A DNA stretch of 64,000 nucleotides from Xenopus tropicalis (GCF_000004195.4 NC_030677.2:198671872-198735871), one strand, 5' to 3'; positions 46,593 through 58,484 are shown, counted from the stretch's first letter. Notes: generated by a model from the sequence alone, not told the origin. A program made the numbers and translations.

Positions 46593-47496
46593 AACTAGTT
46601 TGTATCTATAATGCACAATGTCACATGTTCATATCGGAATCAAATGGCAGGAAAGGCAGTATAACCTACACTGCCTTTAGGGCCACTTATGGGCACTTAC
46701 AAGACATTAAGACACAAGGTGAATGTAACATGTAAAGTATTGAATAAAAATGCTAAATCTCCTGTTCTCTTAAGAACATCTCAGGGATGTAGGGGCCTGA
46801 GAGTGAAAAGTGCAACATACTTTATGCAATAGACGTGCTTAGAACATCATCTACACGGGGTCATAAACTCTTGACAAGCATAAAGCAAGTTCAAGCACCC
46901 TTCAATGGAGGGCTCCTTGTATGCTGTCAATAGAATTTAATGGAAACAAGTCCTTCAGATTCAGGGAATAAATGACTTCTGCTAATTTATTGACTTTCTA
47001 AAACATATTATATATTACAAATAACTGGTAATATCTTTACACCGTATATCCATGGCCTTATTGGAATGAGAATATATGTTTCTGATGGATATGATAATAG
47101 AGTCAGGGTTAATATTTCAGAGTACTTCATTGTAGGGAAGAAAGTGAATACATGGCATGGTCTCCTAATGAGAGGGTAAGAATAAATAGAGTCAGGACCA
47201 AGACTGCCTAGGGAGAAAGATAATGCACACAGAAATCAATCTTGTTTGAGAATAAAAAGATGCAAAATGTCAAAGTTCCTTCCAATAATAATTACGTTTT
47301 TTCTCTTCTCTTCATCAGTTTCTTAATCTTAGCAAATTACATGGCAGCATCAACAGAAGCCAAAGGCGAGGAGACCTTCCCTTCTACTATTATTATTATG
47401 ATGTATATCTCATTTTATTGAAGACAAACATTGAGTAGATATAAGGAGAATAACCAAGAATGTATATTCTGTTCAAATACCAATTGTTTTTGCCAT
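46593..47496. other. Unannotated sequence
   Basis: Nothing recognised. Confidence 0.4.
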
Positions 47497-47513
47497 GTAT
47501 ATATATATATATA

Positions 47514-47566
<53 letters not shown>

Positions 47567-47592
47567 AAGTTCAAGATATATATATATATATA
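47497..47592. repeat. (TA)n microsatellite
   Basis: TA runs broken by actg and caataagttcaaga. They resume after the MITE at 48706-48724, so the MITE sits inside the microsatellite. Confidence 0.97.
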
Positions 47593-48705
47593 CAGGTATG
47601 GAACCTATTATCCAGAATGCTCGGGACCTGGGGTTTTTCAGATAAGGGATCTTTCCATAAGTTGGATCTCCATGACTTAAGTCTGCTAAAAATCATTTAA
47701 ACATGAAATAAACCCAATAGGACTGTTCTGCCCCCAATAAGGGGTAATTATATCTTAGTTGGGATCAAGTACAGGTACTGTTTTATTATTACAGAGAAAA
47801 GGGAATCATTTAACCATTAAATAAACCCAATAGGGCTGTTCTGCCCCCAATAAGGGGTAATTATATCTTAGTTGGGATCAAGTACAGGTACTGTTTTATT
47901 ATTACAGAGAAAAGGGAATCATTTAACCATTAAATAAACCCAATAGGGTTGTTCTGCCCCCAATAAGGGGTAATTATATCTTAGTTGGGATCAAGTACAG
48001 GTACTGTTTTATTATTAAAGAGAAAAGGGAATCATTTAACCATGAAATAAACCCAATAGGGCTGTTCTGCCCCCAATAAGGGGTAATTATATCTTAGTTG
48101 GGATCAAGTACAGGTACTGTTTTATTATTACAGAGAAAAGGGAATCATTTAACCATGAAATAAACCCAATAGGGCTGTTCTGCCCCAATAAGGGGTAATT
48201 ATATCTTAGTTGGGATCAAGTACAGGTACTGTTTTATTATTACAGAGAAAAGGGAATCATTTAACCATGAAATAAACCCAATAGGGCTGTTCTGCCCCAA
48301 TAAGGGGTAATTATATCTTAGTTGGGATCAAGTACAGGTACTGCTTTATTATTACAGAGAAAAGGGAATCATTTAACCATGAAATAAACCCAATAGGGCT
48401 GTTCTGCCCCAATAAGGGGTAATTATATCTTAGTTGGGATCAAGTACAGGTACTGTTTTATTATTACAGAGAAAAGGGAATCATTTAACCATGAAATAAA
48501 CCCAATAGGGCTGTTCTGCCCCCAATAAGGGGTAATTATATCTTAGTTGGGATCAAGTACAAGGTACTGTTTTATTATTACAGGGAAAATAAATTATTTT
48601 TAAAAATTAGAATAATTTGCTTGTAATGGAGTCTATGGAAGATGGCCTTTCCATAATTCAGAACTTTCTGGATAATGGGTTTCCGGATAAGGGATCCCAT
48701 ACCTG
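47593..48705 (+). mobile_element. Family A MITE copy 5 with ~8 tandem units
   Basis: Caggtatggaacctattatc ... ggataagggatcccatacctg inside a TA microsatellite. Eight ~113-bp units (47700-48570). The segment aatcatttaaacatgaaata near 47690 supplies the empty-site reference for copy 1. Confidence 0.95.
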
Positions 48706-48724
48706 TGTATATATATATATATAA

Positions 48725-49330
48725 TTCCTATAATATTTAAATGTATGTGCTATAAGGTATGGGCTAGAAGCTTTGCTGTGTCTAGCCATATTTAATCTGA
48801 TGTTTAACCAAAGGCCCCATAAAGCTGTGTAAATGCAAATAAGGGTAATAATTCAAATGATAATAAGTGTATAATGCATCCTGGAAATTAAGCATTAAAA
48901 CACTGACCAAGGGGAAGATTTATAATCTTTTATCGTTCAGGTTCAGGCAGATTGATTGAAGAAAATGCTACAAATTGCTAAATCTCACTCTCTCTCACTC
49001 TTTGAATATTGCTTTTTTTCTTTAGTTCCCAGAATATTTTTTTTTAATTAAGCTTGTCAGGATATGGCTGACAAGGTTATTATTTTTTTTAAAAAATCAT
49101 GTGAAAAAATTCCACACACACAAATAAAAAACTGTTGGCAGAAAACAAGTGAGGTTAAGATTGCTTTTTCTTTAATTGATCTGCCCACACCAGTGTTTAC
49201 AGACCCAGAAATGAAATGGCCCCTTGGCCTGAGCGCATTGTTGCCATACTGATGTATTTTACATAGATTTTATTGCGCTGATATGGTTCATTTACTTCTG
49301 AAGGGCTGTCTTTAAATGAACATACTGTAT
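48725..49330. other. Unannotated sequence
   Basis: Nothing recognised. Confidence 0.4.
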
Positions 49331-49983
49331 GGGGCACATTTACTAATCCACGAACGTCCGAAAAGCGCCCAAATGCGTTTCTTCTGTAATGATCGGTATT
49401 CTTGCAATTTTTGGGTTTATTTATTGGTTAAATGATTCCTTTTTCTCTGTAATAATAAAACAGTACCTGTACTTGATCCCAACTAAGATATAATTACCCC
49501 TTATTGGGGGCAGAACAGTCCTATTGGGTTTATTTCATGGTTAAATGATTCCCTTTTCTCTGTAATAATAAAACAGTACCTGTACTTGATCCCAACTAAG
49601 ATATAATTACCCCTTATTGGGGGCAGAACAGCCCTATTGGGTTTATTTCATGGTTAAATGATTCCCTTTTCTCTGTAATAATAAAACAGTACCTGTACTT
49701 GATCCCAACTAAGATATAATTACCCCTTATTGGGGGCAGAACAGCCCTATTGGGTTTATTTCATGGTTAAATGATTCCCTTTTCTCTGTAATAATAAAAC
49801 AGTACCTGTACTTGATCCCAACTAAGATATAATTACCCCTTATTGGGGCAGAACAGCCCTATTGGGTTTATTTCATGGTTAAATGATTCCCTTTTCTCTG
49901 TAATAATAAAACAGTACCTGTACTTGATCCCAACTAAGATATAATTACCCCTTATTGGATTCGTGGATTAGTAAATGTGCCCC
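49331..49983 (-). mobile_element. Chimeric MITE: family B-type ends around a family A tandem array
   Basis: The ends are 24-bp perfect inverted repeats: ggggcacatttactaatcc followed by acgaa, and its complement. The left arm to ~49408 (atgcgtttcttctgtaatga) matches family B at 55690. The interior switches abruptly at tttttgggtttattt to about 4.5 family A units and back at ccccttattggattcgtgg. Neither family A terminus is present. The flanks share tat. Confidence 0.92.
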
Positions 49984-50194
49984 TATGACTTATAAAACTA
50001 AGTTCAATTCTGGATAAAAAGGGGGTTACAAAAATAAGAACAAAAGTCAATAGTATTGCTTGAGCGGACTAAGTTGTTGCCCATTTTTCTTTAAACATAT
50101 AATAAATGGTCTTTAAACTTAATATTCTTCACTACAAAAACAGGAATGTATTTCAGCATTCGGCAGTTTCTTGGTTTCCAGTTAAAAGAAACAT

Positions 50195-50465
50195 GTTTAT
50201 TAGTATTTACATATTCCATTTATTTATTATAGTGCTAATGGCTTATGTAGCGGTTGACAGCACAAGTCGGAGCCACGGGCACAAACCCCAAAGAGCGTTT
50301 CATCAGGAGGAAATTAACGTTTGAGTCTGTTTTTGGACTGAAACCTGAGCGCCCAGAGGAAACCGCACACTCACACACAGAGAGAATACCAAGTCGCCGT
50401 CAGAACTGAACCCACGGCCCTGAGCTGTGAGGCAATAATTGTAATGAACGCACAACCTCACAGCA
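50195..50465 (-). mobile_element. tRNA-derived SINE with L2-like tail
   Basis: On the minus strand a decayed tRNA head with B-box-like gggttcagttct (~50405) is followed by a body with ggtttcctctgggcgctcag. The tail gcactataataaataaatgg (~50215) is of L2 type. The order head-body-tail is intact. Confidence 0.65.
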
Positions 50466-50604
50466 TGTTATTAAGCTTAATAATAATATTAGTCTTACAT
50501 ATATATTGCAATAACTATATCAGTATGTATATTGTATATACTGGCCATGGAGTTAGTAGCATTACAAAGACACCAACATACCATTCTATTTCCATTTACA
50601 TGTA

Positions 50605-52953
50605 CAGGTATGGGATCCGTTAACCAGAAACCTATTATCCAGAAAGTTCCGAATTACAGAAAGGTCATCTTTTATAGACTTCATTATACACAAATAAGTG
50701 ATTCCTTTTTCTTCTGTAGTAATAAAACAGTACCTGTACTTGATCCCAACTAAGATATAATTACCCCTTATTGGGGCAGAACAGTCCTATTGGGTTTATT
50801 TAATGGTTAAATGATTCCCTTTTCTCTGTAATAATAAAACAGTACCTGTACTTGATCCCAACTAAGATATAATTACCCCTTATTGGGGGCAGAACAGTCC
50901 TATTGGGTTTATTTAATGGTTAAATGATTCCCTTTTCTCTGTAATAATAAAACAGTACCTGTACTTGATCCCAACTAAGATATAATTACCGTATATACTC
51001 GAGTATAAGCCGACCCGAATATAAGCCGAGGTACCTAATTTTACCTAAGAAAACTGGAAAAACGTATTGACTTGAGTATAAGCCTAGGATGGGAAATGCA
51101 GCCGCTACTGCTAAGTTTCAATAATAAGTTTTTTCTACACATCGAAAAGCAAAACTGATACCATAAGAAATTCTATTTTTCAAAACTTCTGCTTACCTCA
51201 TATCTTACTACATGCCCTCTCAGCCAATAAATTCTGTAAATTCTAACACCATTTTGTAAGATACAACTTACTGTGCTGTGATTCTCTTTTATTCAAAACG
51301 ACATTTTGCGTGGCTGTAGCGAGCATGCAGACACGTCGCGCTGCCGGCAACTCACCACCCCCGTGTGTCACCTGAGCACTCTCCTACAGACTGCATGCAG
51401 GCAGGTCACGTGGGCAGCAAAACCCCCACACCCCCCGTGTGTCACCCGAGCACTGTCTCTTATCAACTGCATGCAGGCAGGTCGCGCCGGCGGCATCCCC
51501 CCCATCACCCGAGCACTATCTCCTACTGACTACATGCAGGCACACGCGCCGCCAGCACCACCCCCCCGTGTGTCATCCGAGCACTGTCTCTTGTGGACTG
51601 CATGCAGGCAGGTCGCGCCGCCGGCATCAACCTCCCTCCCCCGTGTCTCTCCTACCAATGTGCACGTCGCCTGCATGTCACTCTCTGTCCTATGTCGCGC
51701 CTCCGGACGCTGTCCTGAGCTCTCACAATCCTACCGAACTTACTAGTACCGGCGCATCAGTTGCAGGCACGTCACGCCCGAGTACCCCCCTCCCTCTGCG
51801 TGCACGTGACGTGCCTGCAACTGATGCGCCGGTACTAGTTAGTTCGGTAGGATTGTGAGAGCTCGGGACAGCGTCCGGAGGCGCGACATAGGACAGAGAG
51901 TGACATGCAGGTGACGTGCACATTGGTAGGAGAGACACGGGGGAAGGAGGTTGATGCATGTATGCAGTTGTTTGATTTCGAGTGCTTGGGCGACGCAGGG
52001 GGGGCTTTGGGGGGTTGCCGGCGGCTCAACGTGTCTGCATCCTGCCTGAAACTGATGCGCTGGTACTAGTTGACTCGAGTATAGGCTGAGGATTCCTTTT
52101 TTAGCACATTTTGAGTGCTGGAAAACTTGGCTTATACTCGAGTATATACGGTACCCCTTATTGGGGGAAGAACAGTCCTATTGGGTTTATTTAATGGTTA
52201 AATGATTCCCTTTTCTCTGTAATAATAAAACAGTACCTGTACTTGATCCCAACTAAGATATAATTACCCCTTATTGGGGGCAGAACAGCCCTATTGGGTT
52301 TATTTAATGGTTAAATGGTTCCCTTTTCTCTGTAATAATAAAACAGTACGTGTACTTGATCCCAACTAAGATATAATTACCCCTTATTGGGGGCAGAACA
52401 GTCCTATTGGGTTTATTTAATGGTTAAATGGTTCCCTTTTCTCTGTAATAATAAAACAGTACCTGTACTTGATCCCAACTAAGATATAATTACCCCTTAT
52501 TGGGGGCAGAACAGCCCTATTGGGTTTATTTAATGGTTAAATGATTCCCTTTTCTCTGAAATAATAAAACAGTACCTGTACTTGATCCCAACTAAGATAT
52601 AATTACCCCTTATTGTGGGCAGAACAGCCCTATTGGGTTTATTTCATGGTTAAATGATTCCCTTTTCTCTGTAATAATAAAACAGTACCTGTACTTGATC
52701 CCAACTAAGATATAATTACCCCTTATTGGGGCAGAACAGCCCTATTGGGTTTATTTCATGGTTAAATGATTCCCTTTTCGCTGTAATAATAAAACAGTAC
52801 CTGTACTTGATCCCAACTAAGATATAATTACCCCTTATTGGGGGCAAAACAATCCTATTGGGTTTATTTCATGTTTAATTCTTTTTTAGTAGAGTTAAAG
52901 TTTGGAGATCTAAATTACGGAAGGAGCATTCTGGATAACAGGTCCCATACCTA
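50605..52953 (-). mobile_element. Family A MITE copy 6 with ~9 units, split by a TA-target element
   Basis: Caggtatgggatccgttaac ... ggataacaggtcccataccta, flanked by TA. Three units precede and six follow the insertion at 50989-52151. Confidence 0.95.
50989..52151. mobile_element. TA-target DNA element with 23-bp TIRs and a GC-rich foldback (1163 bp)
   Basis: Ccgtatatactcgagtataa + gcc is repeated inverted at the right end. TA lies on both sides (50987-50988, 52152-52153), and excision restores aattaccccttattgg of the family A unit. The interior has ~65-78-bp repeats (51320-51620) and ~150-bp inverted arms (51625-51773 / 51805-51957). No transposase. A Tc1/mariner-like mechanism is inferred from TA. 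Confidence 0.93.
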
Positions 52954-52955
52954 TA

Positions 52956-53157
52956 ATACTGATGCATCTGGCTCATTTCACTTTTCTATTTAACAACTTT
53001 TACTGGGAACAGTCATCCCAGTAGTGAAAACCCTGCTGTAAATAAAGCACAGGAAAATACCTGCTTGAAGTTACCCATAAATATCTCTTTCTTTCATAAC
53101 TGTATTGCTGCAGTACTTCTGTCTTGTGAATAAATTCCCATAATTATTAAGAATTAG
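52956..53157. other. Unannotated spacer
   Basis: Nothing recognised. Confidence 0.4.
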
Positions 53158-53893
53158 AGGGATGGTTTACCTTTAAGTTAACTTTTAGTTAGCTATAAAA
53201 TGGCCGCGTCTAAGCAACGTTTCTATTGGTCTTTATTATTTATTTTTTTATAGTTTTTGAATTATTTGCCATCTTCTTCCAACTCTTTGCTGCTTTCAGA
53301 GGACTTGACCCCGGCAGCCAAAAGCTATTACTCTGTGAGGCTACAGTTTTATTGTTATTGTATTTTAAGTACTTATTTTTCTATTCAAGGCCACTCCTAT
53401 TCATATATCAGTCTTTCATTTAAACCACTCCCTGGTTGCTAAGGTAATTTGGATCCTAGCAGCCAAATAGCTGCAGAAACTCCAAACTACAAATGATAAA
53501 AAATGAAGACCAATTGCAACTTGTCTCAGAATATTACTCTCTACATCAGTGATCCCCAACCAGTGGCTCAGGGGCAACATGTTGCTCCCCAACCCCTTGG
53601 ATGTTGCTCTCAGTGCCCCCAAACCAGGTAGTTATTTTTGAATTCCTGACTTGGGGGCAAGTTTTGGTTGAATAAAAACAAGATTTCCTACCAAATAAAG
53701 CCCCTGTAAGCTGATAGGGTGCATAGAGGCCCCTAATAGCCAATCTTAGCCCTTATTTGGCTCCTCCATGAACTTTTATGGTGCTTGTGTTGCTCCCCGA
53801 GTCTTTTTACATTTGACTGTGGCTCCTCAGTAAGAAAGGTTGGGGATCACTGCTCTTCATCATACTAAAAGTTAACTCAAAGGTACACTTTAA
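53158..53893. mobile_element. MITE family I, carrying a nested hAT
   Basis: Left agggatggtttacctttaag and ttaacttttag are mirrored by ctaaaagttaa and ctcaaaggtacactttaa on the right. The hAT at 53547-53852 interrupts it near the right end. Confidence 0.8.
53547..53852. mobile_element. hAT MITE, family C copy 3
   Basis: Cagtgatccccaacc ... ggttggggatcactg. Octamers ctctacat and ctcttcat (7/8). Nearly identical to 5884-6189. Confidence 0.93.
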
Positions 53894-54835
53894 GACCTTT
53901 ATCAGCTTTAAAATGTTAAAACATTAAAACCTAAAGTTATTAATGTAAGAAGCTTTATATCAAGGGGAAAACCTATCAGTACTGCAGTGTTCCAGGCACA
54001 TAAAATAAGGAGGGCAAGGTTAGCTGGAGATTATAGGGATCATTCCCCCGGGCAGCAGTGCAAGTGAGTCCCTTATTGCTCATGCAGAGCAGCACCTTAT
54101 TTGCACTTTATCTCCATAGCTGAGCGCCATGACCATTGATCGATCAATTTTCAATCAAAAGTATTCATTCTGGGTGTATAGTTCTCCTTTAACCCCCAAC
54201 CACACCCCCACCACTTCTCCTATGCATGTAGTTGTAGAAAAGGTCTAATGATATTGGCTACAGCTGGTAAAGTATGAGCTTTAACACTGAGATCTCTGAC
54301 ACCCACAAATACACCCACAATGCACCTGTCATGCCCACGTCCTATCTCTCAGCAGTTATTAACCTCTGATCCTGACAAACCAGCAGCATCCAAACAGCTT
54401 CCATGCCTCTCCTTACATAAGCATTTGAATGGAGTATGAGGGGATATAGAGCCCGACTAACTGCTAATTGTGCTACGTGGGGACTGAGTGCACTAATGTT
54501 ACCCTGTCAGCCCTGGGATTGTGTGGATTATGGGCTGTTCTGCCAACCATGATGAATGCCTAATGCACAAAACAGTGTTGCTATGCACAGTGCTGCAGTT
54601 ACTGTTTCATTTAAAGTGCATAGAAACATAAATAGTTAATACCTGGAGAAAGGGAAACATGCACAGTTATGTGAGACAGAATCCTGTGATTGATCTTGGT
54701 AATATGTTGTATAATTAATTCATAGACACCTTACCTTATTTTCCTGCTCTCCAACAGGCACTCTGGGAATCACAGTGCCCTAATAAAGTGCTCTCTTAAA
54801 TGGCTCAGGGAGAAGAAGGTTGTCTCTATATAGAG
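53894..54835. other. Mostly unannotated; one T2-type MITE end
   Basis: At 54172-54193, ggtgtatagttctcctttaa is the inverse of the TTAAAGGAGAACTATA terminus typical of Xenopus T2-type MITEs. No partner end was found. The remainder is unrecognised. Confidence 0.5.
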
Positions 54836-55090
54836 CAGGGGGAGCAACACAAGCACCATAACAGTTCATGGAGGAGCCAAATAAGGGCTGTGATTGGCTA
54901 TTAGGGGCCTCTATGCACACTATCAGCTTACAGGGGCTTTATTTGGTAGGAAATTTTGTTTTTATTCAACCAAAACTTGCCCCCAAGTCAGGAATTCAAA
55001 AATAACTCCCTGGTTTGGGGGCACTGAGAGCAACATCCAAGGGGTTGGGGAGCAACATGTTGCCCCTGAGCCACAGGTTGGGGATCACTG
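54836..55090 (-). mobile_element. hAT MITE, family C copy 4 (inverted, left end deleted)
   Basis: The reverse complement of the family C interior, ending gagccacaggttggggatca. About 50 bp is missing after the left cagg. Confidence 0.88.
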
Positions 55091-55346
55091 ATAAAGACCA
55101 AGGGTAAGAACTCATCTAAAAAATGTAGCACAGGTACAGGTATAAGATCTATTCTCTAGAATGCTTGGGGTTTTCTGGATAAAGGATATTTCTGTAATTT
55201 GGATCTCCTTACCTTAAAACGGATAAAAATCATGTAAACGTAAAATACACCCAATAGGATTGTTTCGCCACCAGTATGGATTCATGCAGCTTAGTTTCCA
55301 TCAAGTACAAGGTACTGTTTTATTATCACAGAAAAAGGTAATCATT

Positions 55347-56587
55347 TGTAGGGAACTGGTAAATTGTACCTTTTCTAACTCTGTGGTTCCCTAGTATTGG
55401 ACAGCTATGAAGGGTCCTTAATGTAACAGGAAGTAAGTTCATGGGTCATAGCATGACCCCTTGTGTAGTTCCACAGTTTGGCCATTAGGTGGCACTGTGG
55501 TATAAAAGGCTGAGCAGCCATGAGGCTGGAGGCCATTTTGTGAAGTCTCTGCCTGAGTAAGCAGACAGAGAGATACTGTGGAATCTAAGAATAGGTAGGT
55601 CCAGAAAGAATAGGCAGCTCCTGTTATAGGTCACACTAGGGGGCTGATTTACTTACCCACGAACGGGTCGAATGGAGCCCGATTGCGTTTTTTTCGTAAT
55701 GATCGGTACTTTGCGATTTTTTCGGATTCTTTACGAATTTTTCGTTACCAATACGATTTTTGCGTAAAAACGCGAGTTTTCCTATCCATTACGAAAGTTG
55801 CGTAAAAAGTTGCGCATTTTGCGTAGCGTTAAAACTTACGCGAAAAGTTGCGCATTTTTCGTAGCGTTAAGTTTTAACGCTACGAAAAATGTGCAACTTT
55901 TCGCGTAAGTTTTAACGCTACGCAAAATGCGCAACTTTTTACGCAACTTTCGTAATGGATACGAAAAACTCGCGTTTTTACGCAAAAATCGTATTGGTAA
56001 CGAAAAATTCGTACAGAATCCGAAAAAATCGCAAAACATACGAAAAAGTCGCAAAATGTTCGTTTTCAAGTCGGAACTTTTCCAATTCGGGTCGGATTCG
56101 TGGGTTAGTAAATCAGCCCCTAGGTGTGATAGACAGGCAGGGCTATTTAGTGAGCACCAGGAATTGTAGTGGGATTATAATCCCGGGTATAATACTGCCC
56201 AGAGTAGGGTTAACAGTGTACAGACCTAGGGCTAGATAGTGATCCCCCCTGGTTCCACTGGAAGCATATACCTGAAAGCTGGGAGTTAACCCATTGTGCC
56301 CTGCAGCTAAAGGGTTATTGTGACTATTCCTTGTAAGTACTGCCTAGTCTGTGAGATGCTACTACCTACCTATTCTATGCTGTAATTACTCCTAAGTGGC
56401 TGTGTCAATAAACAGTTCATGGCTTCAAGGTTAAGAACCACTGGCGCCCATTTATTGAGAAATACAACACATATATGCCTGGCCTCCATATAAAGCGAGG
56501 GCTCACCCCTGAAGGATACAGTCTCATCCTGGGTAAAATACGGTGTAGCTTGTGGTAACGGAAGGGCTAATTTACTATAAGCTTACA
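55347..56587 (+). mobile_element. Solo LTR (~755 bp net) nested in family A copy 7
   Basis: TGTAGGGAACTGG ... AAGCTTACA with 4-bp duplication catt (55343-55346, 56588-56591). It has a TATA box ggtataaaaggc (~55499) and a poly-A signal tcaataaaca (~56406), in the correct order. The net length excludes the MITE inserted at 55637. Confidence 0.82.
55637..56122. mobile_element. Palindromic MITE, family B, nested in the LTR
   Basis: Nearly the whole 486 bp is one foldback. Taggggg ... ctgatttact mirrors agtaaatcagcccc. The arms (~233 and ~250 bp) meet near 55870 at gcgttaagttttaacgc. Short motifs cgtagcgtta and cgaaaagttgcgcat repeat inside each arm. Confidence 0.95.
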
Positions 56588-56682
56588 CATTTTTATTGCC
56601 TAAAGTGGACTCTATGGGAGATGGCCTTCCCAAAATGTAGGGCTTTATGCATAACGGGTTTCCAAATAAGGAATCCCACTGG

Positions 56683-57676
56683 TGAAAAAATGGCAGCAGG
56701 TAAAGTCATCTACTCTGTCCAATTTGTAGGTTTCTTCACCAATGTTTTTCTGCCAGCAGGTAAATTAGCCTTAGATGCCAGACCAGTTTCCTTTCATATT
56801 TCCTAGTTATTTTTTTCTTGTTTTTAGGAGGTAGGAGAAAAGACTATCTGGGGGGGAGGGGGGAAGAGGCACTTGCAAGGAGGCATGATTATACATGGGT
56901 TTTATACATTGACATACAGAGTAACATATAAAGCAACCGATAACGTAATGTGGGTGAATGTAATGCTGGGGGAGTGCACTATAAGGCAGAACTTGCTGAT
57001 TTGCAACCTCAGGCATTCATACCTGCCATTCTTATGTTTGTTTCAACCCACATTATAAGAAAACCTAAAGACGTGCAGCCTCAGGCAGTAATACCGGCTA
57101 TAGTTATAGTTATGCCAGGTATGAAAGCCTGAGGCTGCATGTCAGCAGGTATTCTAATATCCTTTCAGCTGCTGTTAAATTACAACTTCAAGCACCCTAT
57201 ACATTCAGTTGTCTGGTAAAGGATAAGTAAACCTTTTTATAAGTTGATGTAAAATTGATGAGAGTGCTATTCTAAGCACTTTTGCAATTTACTTTCATTA
57301 TTTATTTATTATAATTCCAAGATATTAAGGGTTATAGTACTGTTAATATGAATGCATTTTATTACAACAGCACCACCTGCTGGTCGCGTTCTGAACATGA
57401 AGTATTTGAGGACACTGTCAAGAAAGCTGTCAGGAGAAAGAAAGGGCAGATCTGATGTGCTTCTGGTTAGGAAAGTTATCTGAGGTTTCTATTGTTTTTC
57501 CCAATCATAAGAATTTTTTTTCAATATATAGAATAGAAAATAAAAAAATGTGAACCAAAATAAATGAAAGTGGTCGACACTCAAAATATCCCTATTCCCC
57601 AAAGTGCTTTATTCCATAAATTTCACCAACATTTTGGCTCCTGGTTGGGGCCTTTTTTTAAAGTTCATATTTATAT
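56683..57676. other. Unannotated, with a small inverted repeat
   Basis: Gcagcctcaggc ... gcctgaggctgc gives a stem at 57075-57138, and a related cctcaggcattcatacc occurs at 57007. 57205-57545 may be a decayed MITE. Confidence 0.4.
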
Positions 57677-57678
57677 TA

Positions 57679-57968
57679 CAGATATGGGATTGTTATCCGG
57701 AAACCTGTTATCCAGAAAGTCTCCCATAGACTGCAATTTAATCAAATAATTCAGATTTTTGAAAAACTGAATAATAAAATATTACCTTGTATTTGATCCC
57801 AACTAAGATATAATTAATCCTTATTGGAAACAAAACAATCCTAGTGGGGTTAATTATTTTTTATTGATTTTTTAGTAGACTTAAGGTATAAAGATCCAAA
57901 TTACGGAAAGACCCCTTTTCTGGAATACCCTTGGTCCAGAGCATTCTGGATAACGGGTCCTATGCCTG
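57679..57968 (-). mobile_element. Family A MITE copy 8, unexpanded (290 bp, one unit)
   Basis: Cagatatgggattgttatcc ... ggataacgggtcctatgcctg. It contains a single copy of the internal segment (ttgatcccaactaagatata), so it shows the basic structure from which arrays expanded. Confidence 0.92.
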
Positions 57969-57969
57969 T

Positions 57970-58484
57970 TATATATAAACACCAGCTATGAGCTATTGCT
58001 ATCACACAACACTGTTTTAGGCCAATTTTATTTTGAAGGTGCCAGTTAGGAGACTTCATCACGGTGTCCCTACTGCCTGTTTCTTACTGAGCCCCTTTAC
58101 CTGACCTCCGCAGTTCTTTAACTTTTAAAGAAAGGCATTTCTAGTGTTTCTGGGGTGACCCCGACTGGAAGCAGGATAGAGAAGTGACAACTGTCAGGCA
58201 ATGAGCATTGGGGGTATCCTGTCCCACTCAGAATGCTCTCGCTGTAATGTGAACTAAATGCAAGTTTAAATGAGTGGTCAGTGCCTGGGGCGGCAGCTAG
58301 TGCGGCGGGTAGGAAACACATTCAGTGGCGGCTCATGTATCGGGATTAGGTTTCACGCTACTGTAATAAATACATAGTGGGAGAGGTGCTGCCCTTCAGT
58401 GCGGGTTATGTAACCTGACTTGCTAATCTGCCTCTCCTTCTTTCCTTTCTCCCGTTACTAAAAAAAAAGTTCACGCATAGTTTG
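57970..58484. other. Unannotated sequence
   Basis: Nothing firm. A cagtggcggctc at 58325 resembles a hAT end, but no partner was found. Confidence 0.35.

Larger units (their letters stand above)
55137..56682 (+). mobile_element. Family A MITE copy 7, single unit, split by a solo LTR
   Basis: The left part 55137-55346 (caggtataagatctattctc ...) and right part 56588-56682 (gactctatgggagatggcct ... gggtttccaaataaggaatc) are the two halves of one diverged, single-unit family A element. Confidence 0.85.

Noticed and set aside
51306..51858. Overlapping 139-146-codon frames on the plus strand and mirrored ones on the minus strand
   Set aside because: They arise from the GC-rich repeats and inverted arms of a MITE; the mirrored peptides are the same arm read twice.
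58320..58345. hAT-like left end cagtggcggctc
   Set aside because: No matching right end or 8-bp duplication could be found on either side of the minisatellite.
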